In this document: piece after piece, positions 8,707-14,314 of the stretch
Layout: every line of letters starts with the position of its first letter
Position numbering within the stretch: the first letter of the stretch is position 1
Source of the DNA: Patescibacteria group bacterium
Lineage (GTDB): Bacteria > Patescibacteriota > Gracilibacteria > Peribacterales > Peribacteraceae
Assembly (NCBI GenBank): GCA_018818235.1
Contig: JAHISE010000091.1
Location: 1 to 21,476, forward strand
Reading direction: 5' to 3'
DNA: 21,476 nucleotides
Program-made: the position numbers and the translations under genes
The notes under the pieces: model-generated
Seen by the model: only the letters and a program-made list of their open reading frames with translations
The model's database searches: none
Told to the model about the DNA's origin: nothing

Positions 8707-8805
8707 GGGTCAGTAGCTCCAGCCGTCGCTCTCCGCTTCGCTTCGAGCTATGGCCGGCAAGGCAAGCAATGCCTTCAATTGATCTTTACGTTGTAATTCG
8801 ATTCT
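8707..8805. repeat. Insertion-like segment with duplicated tRNA-Lys 5' end
   Basis: Bases 8706-8719 repeat exactly the first bases of the tRNA gene and the T before it (8805-8818). The material between contains an inverted pair TAGCTC (8714-8719) / GAGCTA (8745-8750), a G+C-rich stretch unlike the surrounding AT-rich DNA, and a hairpin AAGGCA/TGCCTT (8759-8775). The layout suggests a small palindromic element inserted at the tRNA 5' end with target duplication. Confidence 0.55.
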
Positions 8806-8880
8806 GGGTCAGTAGCTCAGTGGTAGAGCAGTAGGCTTTTAACCTATTGGCCGTGGGTTCGATCCCCACCTGACCCACCA
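8806..8880 (+). tRNA. tRNA-Lys (anticodon UUU)
   Basis: A 75-nt cloverleaf folds cleanly. The acceptor stem GGGTCAG pairs with CTGACCC. The D arm is GCTC/GAGC with an AGTGGTA loop. The anticodon stem GTAGG/CCTAT (one G-T pair) encloses CTTTTAA, giving anticodon TTT. The T arm GTGGG/CCCAC encloses TTCGATC, and the CCA end is encoded at 8878-8880. It is the only RNA gene of known class in the window. Copies of both its ends flank it (8706-8719 and 8899-8908). Confidence 0.97.
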
Positions 8881-9000
8881 CGTCTCACATGTGAGACGTG
8901 GCCCACCAACCTCCGCAGGAGGTTGTCAGCCGTAGCCTCGCCGCAGCGAGCGTAGGCTGACCTTTCAACTTATACCTCCTGGCTACGGTTGGCAGGCCAG
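8878..9000. repeat. Cluster of palindromes downstream of tRNA-Lys
   Basis: Three hairpins follow one another. A perfect 24-bp palindrome at 8878-8901 has CACGTCTCACAT as its inner left half and begins in the tRNA CCA end. CAACCTCC/GGAGGTTG with a 3-nt loop lies at 8907-8925. GTCAGCC/GGCTGAC at 8925-8961 encloses CTCGC/GCGAG. CAGCCGTAGCC (8928-8938) can alternatively pair with GGCTACGG and the bases after it (8981-8991). TGGCCCACCA at 8899-8908 is a one-mismatch copy of the tRNA 3' end at 8871-8880. No coding potential is seen. Confidence 0.6.
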
Positions 9001-9003
9001 TTA

Positions 9004-9031
9004 TTGACAGTGAAACCATCCATGCTAAACT
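9004..9031 (+). promoter_or_regulatory. Promoter of small-RNA unit 1
   Basis: A consensus -35 TTGACA (9004-9009) and an extended -10 TGC-TAAACT (9023-9031) are separated by 16 bp. The expected start is about 9038, exactly where the sequence shared with unit 2 begins. Confidence 0.65.
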
Positions 9032-9037
9032 ATGTTT

Positions 9038-9080
9038 GTTAGACCTGAGACGGAGATATTCAAATGATCCGTCTCTTTGT
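9038..9080 (+). ncRNA. Predicted small RNA, unit 1
   Basis: This predicted transcript of about 43 nt begins GTTAGACCTGAG and ends in a hairpin, GAGACGGA (9047-9054) pairing perfectly with TCCGTCTC (9068-9075) across a 13-nt loop, then TTT. It has its own promoter 7 nt upstream and no reading frame of useful length. A second copy with the same architecture lies about 100 bp downstream. The two share 16 of the first 18 bases and both stem arms, while loops and promoter spacers differ. I recognise no known RNA family. Existence as a transcript is inferred from the promoter-terminator pairing. Confidence 0.6.
9047..9080 (+). terminator. Intrinsic terminator-like hairpin of unit 1
   Basis: An 8-bp perfect stem, 13-nt loop and the short run TTTGT. 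The T tract is weaker than that of unit 2. Confidence 0.5.
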
Positions 9081-9103
9081 ATTGTGTCTTTTCCAGATAA
9101 AAA

Positions 9104-9133
9104 TTGACACCTAAAACATCTATATGTTAGAAT
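9104..9133 (+). promoter_or_regulatory. Promoter of small-RNA unit 2
   Basis: TTGACA (9104-9109) lies exactly 100 bp after the -35 of unit 1. An extended -10 TGT-TAGAAT (9125-9133) follows with an 18-bp spacer. The expected start is about 9140, the first base of the shared GTTAGA sequence. Confidence 0.65.
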
Positions 9134-9139
9134 GGTCGT

Positions 9140-9182
9140 GTTAGATCTGAGGCGGAGTCGTTCGTAGAGTCCGTCTCTTTTT
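9140..9182 (+). ncRNA. Predicted small RNA, unit 2 (paralogue of unit 1)
   Basis: The predicted transcript has the same length as unit 1. It begins GTTAGATCTGAG and ends in GAGGCGGA (9149-9156) / TCCGTCTC (9170-9177) with a 13-nt loop, then TTTTT (9178-9182). The A-to-G change in the left arm keeps pairing as G-U, and the loop sequence is mostly different, the pattern expected if structure is selected. Its end touches the stop codon of the convergent NYN gene, so it is not a leader of a downstream gene. No known family is recognised. Confidence 0.62.
9149..9182 (+). terminator. Intrinsic terminator of unit 2
   Basis: An 8-bp stem (one G-U), 13-nt loop and five Ts form a good Rho-independent terminator. 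It abuts the stop codon of the convergent gene. Confidence 0.65.
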
Positions 9183-9705
9183 ATTGTTGATAATTAAATT
9201 CTAATTGTGTTCGAAGATTATCAAGATTAGAGAAATCCCCTCCCACTAACCTTTTTAATTCCTTGGCCGTTTTGTTTGGACTTGCAAGAAGCCAAACATG
9301 CTTTTTGCATTGCATTAAATGTTCTAATACCCAATAAAAATCTCCATCTCCGGTCATAACCACTGCACGATCATACTCCGTAAGCAGCTTCATCATCTCA
9401 AAGGTCATTCGTGAATCAACATCAGCTTTTGTATACCTTTCTCCCCTTTCATCTACAAAGTGCTTAACCGGATTGAGCCTCATTATATAGCCCCATGTCA
9501 TCATCTTGTTATAGAGCCGGACCTGCACTGCATTGTTTTTATCTAATCCTCCATAGAAAAATACATGAGAGGCTCCGAATCTTTCGGAAAGATATTTAAT
9601 TAGTTTTTTAAGATCAATTTTCCACGGGCTCTTATCGGAATTGCGATATACAATATTGGCTGAATCTACAAATGCATATGTAATCTGTTTGTTGGTTCTA
9701 TTCAT
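9181..9705 (-). CDS. NYN-domain (LabA/DUF88-like, PIN-fold) protein
   Basis: The 174-residue protein is essentially one NYN domain, a PIN-like fold with a metal-binding acidic site and usually ribonuclease activity. Acidic positions are Asp14 and Asn17 in AFVDSANIV, Asp95 and Asp97 in KADVDSRM, and Asp120 and Asp122 in MTGDGDFYWVL. The last is the diagnostic (S/T)GDGDF motif. It is probably cytoplasmic, acting on RNA; the substrate is unknown. A TAAGAT box (minus strand, 9720-9715) ends 9 nt before the ATG, suggesting a near-leaderless transcript. It converges on the two predicted small RNAs, whose second terminator overlaps its stop codon. Confidence 0.85.
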   Translation of the reverse strand: MNRTNKQITYAFVDSANIVYRNSDKSPWKIDLKKLIKYLSERFGASHVFFYGGLDKNNAVQVRLYNKMMTWGYIMRLNPVKHFVDERGERYTKADVDSRMTFEMMKLLTEYDRAVVMTGDGDFYWVLEHLMQCKKHVWLLASPNKTAKELKRLVGGDFSNLDNLRTQLEFNYQQ

Positions 9706-9714
9706 AGGTGTACT

Positions 9715-9720
9715 ATCTTA
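9715..9720 (-). promoter_or_regulatory. Putative -10 of the NYN gene
   Basis: TAAGAT on the minus strand ends 9 nt before the start codon, giving a predicted leader of about 2 nt. No Shine-Dalgarno sequence is present. Confidence 0.4.
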
Positions 9721-9770
9721 CACCTTTAAGACTTCTGTTCAATGCATCTTATCTAATTTAATATTGAAAT

Positions 9771-10910
9771 ATGAAAATAGCCCTCGTCCACGAACTCCTA
9801 ACAATGAAAGGTGGCGCCGAACGCGTTCTGCGCATTGCAGCAGACATGTTCCCGGATGCCCCCATATATACACTCCTTTATAATGAGAAAAAGTTGGGCG
9901 ACTGGTTCCCAAAAGAGAGAGTTAAAACTAGCTCCATCCAGGATTCCGGATTCCGGATTCCGGATTCCGAAATCTTCTTTAATCACCATCTACATCTAAC
10001 AAAGTTCCCCGAAGCAATTGAACAATGGGATTTCTCCGACTTCGACCTCGTCCTCTCCTTCTCTTCCGCTTTTGCACACGGAATAATTACGAATGGAAGA
10101 CCAAAACATATTAGTTACATCCACTCCCCTGCCAGATATTTGTGGGATCGTACTCACGATGTACTCAAAGATGCTGGCAAAGGAATATTTGGACCACTTA
10201 AAAGAAAATATTTGGAACATACATTCCACAATCTCAGAATTTGGGACTGCGAAGCTGCTGCTCGCCCCGACAAACTCCTCGCAGCATCCAAAGAAGTACA
10301 AAGAAGGATAGAATTGTATTGGAGACGTGAGAGTGATGTTGTTTATCCGCCGGTTGATGACCACTGGTTGAAAACAAATACGACCGTAACGGAGAGCCGC
10401 GGCTCTCCGCTGCAAAGTGATAACTATTTTCTGATTGTATCAACCCTCGTCCCATACAAACGCATCGACATCGCCATCGAGGCTGCCAACAAAGGCAATC
10501 TTAAACTTAAAATCGTTGGTGATGGTCCGGATAAGTCTCGACTTGAGAAACTTGCATGTCCAACTGTTGAATTTCTGGGATACAATAATCATGATGAAAT
10601 CAAAGAGCTTTACAAAAATGCTCATGCAACTATCTTCCCAGGGGATGAGGACTTTGGCTTGGTCCCTATTGAGTCTATGTCACAAGGAACTCCGGTGATC
10701 GCATACAAAAAAGGTGGAGCGCTCGAGACTGTTACCGAAGGAGTTACAGGACTATTCTTCAAAAACCCGACTGCCGATTCTCTGCTAGCTGTAGCCAAAA
10801 AACTGGAGTCGTATAATTTCGATTTTAATAAGTTAAAGTCTCAAGCTGAAAAGTTTTCGAGCGAGAGATTCGAAGAAGAGATTACGAAAGCTGTTGATGA
10901 ACTCCTTTAG
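9771..10910 (+). CDS. GT4-family glycosyltransferase (WbaZ-like)
   Basis: The 379-residue GT-B enzyme is of the usual length. The N-terminal acceptor domain has MKGGAERVL (residues 12-20) and YIHSPARYLWD (116-126), a motif common in WbaZ-type mannosyltransferases. The C-terminal nucleotide-sugar domain has VSTLVPYKR (223-231), KIVGDGPD (247-254) and the E-x7-E motif Glu293 to Glu301 in GDEDFGLVPIES. It probably adds a hexose during surface polysaccharide or glycolipid synthesis; donor and acceptor are unknown, and no other glycan gene is adjacent. Two sites look like repeat insertions kept in frame: four GGATTCC heptamers at 9941-9968 (residues about 57-66) and a 20-bp palindrome at 10390-10409 (residues 207-213), both in loop-like regions. 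An AT-rich TAATAT box lies just before the ATG. Confidence 0.9.
   Translation: MKIALVHELLTMKGGAERVLRIAADMFPDAPIYTLLYNEKKLGDWFPKERVKTSSIQDSGFRIPDSEIFFNHHLHLTKFPEAIEQWDFSDFDLVLSFSSAFAHGIITNGRPKHISYIHSPARYLWDRTHDVLKDAGKGIFGPLKRKYLEHTFHNLRIWDCEAAARPDKLLAASKEVQRRIELYWRRESDVVYPPVDDHWLKTNTTVTESRGSPLQSDNYFLIVSTLVPYKRIDIAIEAANKGNLKLKIVGDGPDKSRLEKLACPTVEFLGYNNHDEIKELYKNAHATIFPGDEDFGLVPIESMSQGTPVIAYKKGGALETVTEGVTGLFFKNPTADSLLAVAKKLESYNFDFNKLKSQAEKFSSERFEEEITKAVDELL
9941..9968. repeat. GGATTCC x4 heptamer array inside the glycosyltransferase gene
   Basis: Four exact tandem copies of GGATTCC encode part of D-S-G-F-R-I-P-D-S. Since 7 is not a multiple of 3, gain or loss of one unit would shift the frame near residue 60. 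Confidence 0.9.
10390..10409. repeat. Perfect 20-bp palindrome inside the glycosyltransferase gene
   Basis: The left half CGGAGAGCCG is followed by its exact reverse complement CGGCTCTCCG. It encodes the end of T-E-S-R-G-S-P in a linker between the two Rossmann domains. Confidence 0.85.
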
Positions 10911-10923
10911 AACTTTTCATATT

Positions 10924-11029
10924 GTCTGATTTTCATGATTTAAGGATTTCCATGATTATTTCTATTGAATAGAATGATTCCAATCATGTAATCAAGATAA
11001 TCCTTTAATCCTATAAATCATGGTTCAGA
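10924..11029. repeat. Inverted array with 8-9 bp period (C), between convergent genes
   Basis: On the left GATT recurs at 10928, 10937, 10945 and 10954. On the right AATC recurs at a spacing of 8-9 from 10982 to 11016. GTCTGA at 10924 pairs with TCAGAC at 11024-11029, and CATGATTTA plus AGGATT with their complements. The element fills the gap between the glycosyltransferase and ruvB and could terminate both. The period is less regular than in the other elements. Confidence 0.6.
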
Positions 11030-11032
11030 CAT

Positions 11033-12076
11033 CTAAAACATCCCCCTCTGCACATCCACCGGAGCCTGAAATCCCAAAAGTTCATAAGCTGACGCTGTTG
11101 CCACCCTCCCCTTTGCAGTCCTTTTCAAAAATCCCTGCTGCATCAGGTACGGTTCATACATATCTTCCAATGTTTGCTCTTCTTCTCCCGTAGCGGCTGA
11201 CAGAGTGGAAAGCCCCACCGGTCCCCCACCGAATTTTTCTATTATTGCTTCCAAAATCATGCGATCGGTTTTGTCCAAACCCTGATTATCAACTCCAAGT
11301 GAATTTAATGTGTCGCAAACACGCTTGATCGAGACACTTTCTTCTTCATTAACCTGTGCAAAATCTCTGATTGCCCTCACTAATCTGTTTGCAATACGTG
11401 GAGTGGCCCTGGAACTCTGTGCAATTCGTTGAGCAGAATCTTTTTCCAGTGTTATTTCCAGTATTCCTGATGTGCGCTCCACAATCTGCTCCATTTCTAT
11501 CTCCGAATAGAAATTCAACCTGAAGTTTTGTACAAAACGATCCCTTAGTGGCGCCGAAATTGATCCGGCCTTGGTTGTTGCACCTACGAGTGTGAATGGT
11601 TTTAGATCAAGCCTCATCGAACGTGCTGTCGGCCCCTTGCCGATCATAAGATCAAGAGCAAAGTCCTCCATCGCACTGTACAAAACTTCCTCGATGACCG
11701 GACGAAGCCTGTGAATCTCGTCGATGAAGAGCACATCACCCAGTTCCAGGTTTGTTAATAAGGAGGCAAGATCACCGGGCTTTTCTATCGCCGGTCCCGA
11801 TGTAACTCTGACCTGCGATCCCATTTCATTCGCAATGATATGAGCAAGCGTTGTCTTGCCAAGTCCCGGAGGTCCGTGCAAAAGAGTATGACCAAGCGGC
11901 TCGTACCTTTTCTTCGCTGCTTCCATGTGAACAAGCAGGTGTCCTTTAATATCACTTTGACCTATGTACTCACTTATTCTTTTGGGTCGAAGCGTGTTTT
12001 CGAACACATCGTTGTCACGAGGGGTTTTTGTAGGCTGGACTACGTGCTGTTGTCGGGATTGGCGTTGGATGGTCAT
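11033..12076 (-). CDS. ruvB: Holliday junction branch-migration ATPase RuvB
   Basis: The 347-residue protein is of normal RuvB length. With RuvA it drives branch migration of Holliday junctions. Walker A is GPPGLGKT at residues 68-75, Walker B ends in DEIHR (119-123), sensor 1 is GATTKAG (165-171), and the arginine-finger region has LRDRF at 177-181. The C-terminal winged-helix DNA-binding domain includes QQGFLKRTAKGRVAT. No ruvA or ruvC is adjacent. TATAAT on the minus strand ends 8 nt before the ATG, so the mRNA is probably leaderless. The upstream side faces a divergent gene across an octamer-array element. Confidence 0.97.
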   Translation of the reverse strand: MTIQRQSRQQHVVQPTKTPRDNDVFENTLRPKRISEYIGQSDIKGHLLVHMEAAKKRYEPLGHTLLHGPPGLGKTTLAHIIANEMGSQVRVTSGPAIEKPGDLASLLTNLELGDVLFIDEIHRLRPVIEEVLYSAMEDFALDLMIGKGPTARSMRLDLKPFTLVGATTKAGSISAPLRDRFVQNFRLNFYSEIEMEQIVERTSGILEITLEKDSAQRIAQSSRATPRIANRLVRAIRDFAQVNEEESVSIKRVCDTLNSLGVDNQGLDKTDRMILEAIIEKFGGGPVGLSTLSAATGEEEQTLEDMYEPYLMQQGFLKRTAKGRVATASAYELLGFQAPVDVQRGMF

Positions 12077-12084
12077 GGGATCGG

Positions 12085-12090
12085 ATTATA
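12085..12090 (-). promoter_or_regulatory. ruvB -10 box
   Basis: A perfect TATAAT on the minus strand ends 8 nt before the ruvB ATG. Initiation about 7 nt downstream would leave essentially no leader. Confidence 0.55.
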
Positions 12091-12107
12091 CATGAACTTG
12101 AAAAAAT

Positions 12108-12210
12108 CGTGTATTCGTTGATTCGTGTATTCGTTGATTCGTTATCTATTCTCAAATTCCAGCCCATATTAACGAATTTACCAATTAACGAATTAACGAA
12201 TTAACGTTCC
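12108..12210. repeat. Inverted octamer-array element (D), between divergent genes
   Basis: The left arm has five units at 12108-12147: CGTGTATT, CGTTGATT, CGTGTATT, CGTTGATT, CGTTATCT. The right arm at 12171-12210 has AACGAATT, TACCAATT, AACGAATT, AACGAATT and AACGTTCC. The centre is 23 bp. Both flanking genes point away from it, so it is not at a gene end and lies next to the promoters of ruvB and the secreted hypothetical. Confidence 0.85.
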
Positions 12211-12223
12211 TCTCCCAAAGGAG

Positions 12224-12229
12224 TAGAAT
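12224..12229 (+). promoter_or_regulatory. Putative -10 of the 12241 gene
   Basis: TAGAAT ends 11 nt before the ATG, with an expected start near 12236 and a leader of about 5 nt. AAGGAG at 12218-12223 lies upstream of this box and 17 nt from the ATG, too far to serve as its ribosome-binding site. Confidence 0.4.
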
Positions 12230-12240
12230 AGCATCCAACC

Positions 12241-12840
12241 ATGAAGAAATATTCCTCCGCGATAGGCATTGTTGCAATTCTGCTGATACTGGGTACAGCC
12301 GATGCACTGCTAACTGATGCTGTTTTACCACAAGCGCAGGTTCCCGAAATGCCCACACAGCCCCTTCCTCCTCCGCCCAAGCCACCCAATACTACTTCAA
12401 CCAATGGAATACAAAGAACATCCGGACCAAATGTATTGGATACTCTGATAAACAATCGTTTTACATTCGATTCATCCAGAGAAGACAGCTTAATCGGGAT
12501 GATTATTTCAGATGGAACAGAAGTAAATTCCAGAGTTCTGATAAAAGATGGTGATCGGGCAGGATTTATAGCATGGACCGAGTCGCCAAGAGTTAAAGTA
12601 TATTATCTTGCACTCAAAGAAGCTTTGCACACTTCGTTTACACCGAATGTCCATGACTTGATTGATGAGACAAAAAGGCAACTGGGTAAACCCGTGACAA
12701 ATCTTCTGACATTTATGGATCCGGGAATAAGCGAAGACCGCCTTGTCTTCATCCGCGTCCGCGAAAGATTATTCGAATTTCATATACCGGAGGGAAAGGA
12801 TGATTTGATATTTGAGTTGGTGGAGAAGCTGACTGAATAG
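12241..12840 (+). CDS. Secreted or membrane-anchored hypothetical protein, proline-rich linker
   Basis: The 199-residue protein starts MKKYSSAIG, then a hydrophobic segment (about residues 7-23) that could be a signal peptide or single anchor. A proline-rich linker (about 33-53, including PLPPPPKPP) follows, then an alpha/beta region of about 140 residues (from about 68) ending in an acidic helix. It is probably exported, with the C-terminal domain outside the cell. I recognise no family and see no catalytic motif. It lies 148 bp upstream of rplK, with a separate promoter before rplK. Confidence 0.65.
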   Translation: MKKYSSAIGIVAILLILGTADALLTDAVLPQAQVPEMPTQPLPPPPKPPNTTSTNGIQRTSGPNVLDTLINNRFTFDSSREDSLIGMIISDGTEVNSRVLIKDGDRAGFIAWTESPRVKVYYLALKEALHTSFTPNVHDLIDETKRQLGKPVTNLLTFMDPGISEDRLVFIRVRERLFEFHIPEGKDDLIFELVEKLTE

Positions 12841-12844
12841 CTTA

Positions 12845-12925
12845 CGTTTATTCGTTTATTCGTTTGCTGGTTTTCTCGTTCACTGAACTTGATATTTTGT
12901 AAACTTCATAACAAGTAAACGAGGG
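12845..12925. repeat. Inverted octamer-array element (E)
   Basis: The left arm at 12845-12884 is CGTTTATT twice, CGTTTGCT, GGTTTTCT and CGTTCACT. The right arm at 12902-12925 is AACTTCAT, AACAAGTA and AACGAGGG. It begins 4 bp after the stop codon of the secreted hypothetical and ends 23 bp before the rplK -35 box. Confidence 0.8.
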
Positions 12926-12948
12926 AAATTAATTAATGGGTTAAATAA

Positions 12949-12977
12949 TTGACTCTCCTCCCCCAACCCCCTACATT
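12949..12977 (+). promoter_or_regulatory. rplK promoter
   Basis: TTGACT (12949-12954) and TACATT (12972-12977) are separated by exactly 17 bp. The expected start is near 12984, 5 nt before the ATG. The spacer and leader are C-rich and contain no Shine-Dalgarno sequence. Confidence 0.55.
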
Positions 12978-12988
12978 ATCCCAGCTAT

Positions 12989-13411
12989 ATGGCAAAAAAA
13001 GTTGCAAAAATCTTAAAGGCTCAGGCGCGTGGCGGACAGGCTAATCCCGCCCCTCCTTTGGGACCTGTTCTCGGTCAAGCAGGAGTGGATATAAACGCTT
13101 TCTGCACTCAATTTAACGATAAAACTCAGGATCGTCAGGGTCAGATTATCCCAATAGTAATTACTGTTTATGACGACCGCAGTTTTACCTTTGAACTTAA
13201 ACAAGCCCCTGTCGCAAACATGATATTCGAAAAAGCAAAGATCAAGAAAGGAAGCGGTCAGCCCAACAAAATCAAAGTGGGTAAGATTTCAAAATCACAA
13301 CTAAAAGAAATTGCTGAAATCAAAATGCCGGACCTGAATACTACAGATGTTGAGGCTGCTATGAGAATTATTGAAGGAACGGCAAAAAACATGGGAGTTA
13401 CGATAGAATAA
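12989..13411 (+). CDS. rplK: Ribosomal protein uL11
   Basis: The 140 residues match full-length bacterial L11, which binds the GTPase centre of 23S rRNA. The N-terminal domain carries the family signature ANPAPPLGPVLGQAGV (about 17-32) and the following NAFCTQFN. The C-terminal rRNA-binding domain has KKGSGQP and ends IIEGTAKNMGVTIE. The ATG at 12989 gives the normal MAKK beginning. secE and nusG, often upstream, are absent. rplA, normally next, is 1.1 kb further on, beyond a membrane-protein gene. Confidence 0.98.
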   Translation: MAKKVAKILKAQARGGQANPAPPLGPVLGQAGVDINAFCTQFNDKTQDRQGQIIPIVITVYDDRSFTFELKQAPVANMIFEKAKIKKGSGQPNKIKVGKISKSQLKEIAEIKMPDLNTTDVEAAMRIIEGTAKNMGVTIE

Positions 13412-13436
13412 CTCAAATTACTTGAAAACAAATTGG

Positions 13437-13537
13437 AGTGAATAGTTAAAAGTGAATAGTGAATAGTTTTTCTGAAAAAAACAAAACTTGACTTCTCTTT
13501 AGTCACTTTTCACTATTAACTTTTAACTTTTCACTCA
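13437..13537. repeat. Inverted heptamer-array element (F)
   Basis: The left arm at 13437-13471 has units AGTGAAT, AGTTAAA, AGTGAAT, AGTGAAT and AGTTTTT. The right arm at 13503-13537 has TCACTTT, TCACTAT, TAACTTT, TAACTTT and TCACTCA. The centre is 31 bp. It lies 26 bp after the rplK stop; the T-rich unit at the end of the left arm precedes rather than follows the long stem. Confidence 0.85.
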
Positions 13538-13647
13538 TAAGTCATCAACTCTATAACAATACAATATTCAAATATATGCAATATCAATAACGTGCAGCAT
13601 TAAGCCATATTCAATAACCTATATCAGACCCTTTTCCCAATTCTCAT

Positions 13648-14295
13648 ATGGTAGATCAACCACTTGGATCCGTCTTCGGATCAGTCGGAGTAGTGTACGG
13701 ACTTTTGGTTCCACTCTTCATCATCCTTTTATTTGCCGTATTTGCTATTGCAAGTTTGAATAACGCAGGAGCCAAACCAAAAAGTGTTGTAAAGGCAACA
13801 TATTGCTATCTGATGATGGGCGTTGGAATATTGCTTATGACAATTGCCGCAATACCAACCGTCTCCAGTGTGCTTGCAAATATGTCTTATGCGAGTGCAA
13901 CTTATGTCGGACTTTTGGTTGTATTTGCCGTTGGTGGATCGCTTTTCCTGTTCCACGACAATATGATTAGGGCTTTGGATGCAAGTTCTCAGGTTGTTCC
14001 ATCACTGATTTACCTTTATACAATAAAGATAATTGGAACTCTTACCGCAGTTCTTTCCGGACTTTCCATTTTGCTAACTTTGATACTGGGTGGTGCACCG
14101 GAAGGCTGGTGGGTAACTCCTCTGACAATGTTCCTTTATGGTTTCGTTTTGTATGTGAGCACACGGGAAGAAGATCTGGTAATCCCCTCTTTCTTTAAGT
14201 GTAATCTCAAGCTTCCAAAGAAATCCACAGCAGCAGTAGCATCTAAACCTGCCAAGACTAAGAAAAAAGGCAAGAAAAGAAGAAAGAAGAAATAG
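13648..14295 (+). CDS. Polytopic membrane protein with Lys/Arg-rich C-terminal tail
   Basis: The 215-residue protein has about five hydrophobic helices (roughly residues 15-36, 48-68, 80-100, 120-145, 150-170). It then has a soluble tail of about 45 residues dominated in its last 15 by Lys and Arg (KTKKKGKKRRKKK). I do not recognise the family. Its position between rplK and rplA and a tail able to bind RNA raise the possibility of a ribosome-associated membrane protein, as for the basic tails of some YidC/Oxa1 insertases, but no YidC motif is present and this is speculation. No Shine-Dalgarno sequence precedes the ATG; the upstream 20 bases are pyrimidine-rich. Confidence 0.75.
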   Translation: MVDQPLGSVFGSVGVVYGLLVPLFIILLFAVFAIASLNNAGAKPKSVVKATYCYLMMGVGILLMTIAAIPTVSSVLANMSYASATYVGLLVVFAVGGSLFLFHDNMIRALDASSQVVPSLIYLYTIKIIGTLTAVLSGLSILLTLILGGAPEGWWVTPLTMFLYGFVLYVSTREEDLVIPSFFKCNLKLPKKSTAAVASKPAKTKKKGKKRRKKK

Positions 14296-14314
14296 GTCAA
14301 CTGTTGTCGCAGAT

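Noticed and set aside
8707..8719. A second tRNA gene upstream of tRNA-Lys
   Set aside because: Only the first 13 bases match; no anticodon arm, T arm or 3' acceptor strand follows.
8614..8796. 60-residue open frame upstream of the tRNA
   Set aside because: It runs through the tRNA promoter and palindromic insertion, has no recognisable protein features, and lies opposite the hydrolase start region.
12218..12223. AAGGAG as ribosome-binding site of the 12241 gene
   Set aside because: It lies 17 nt from the ATG and upstream of the likely -10 box, so it may not be transcribed.
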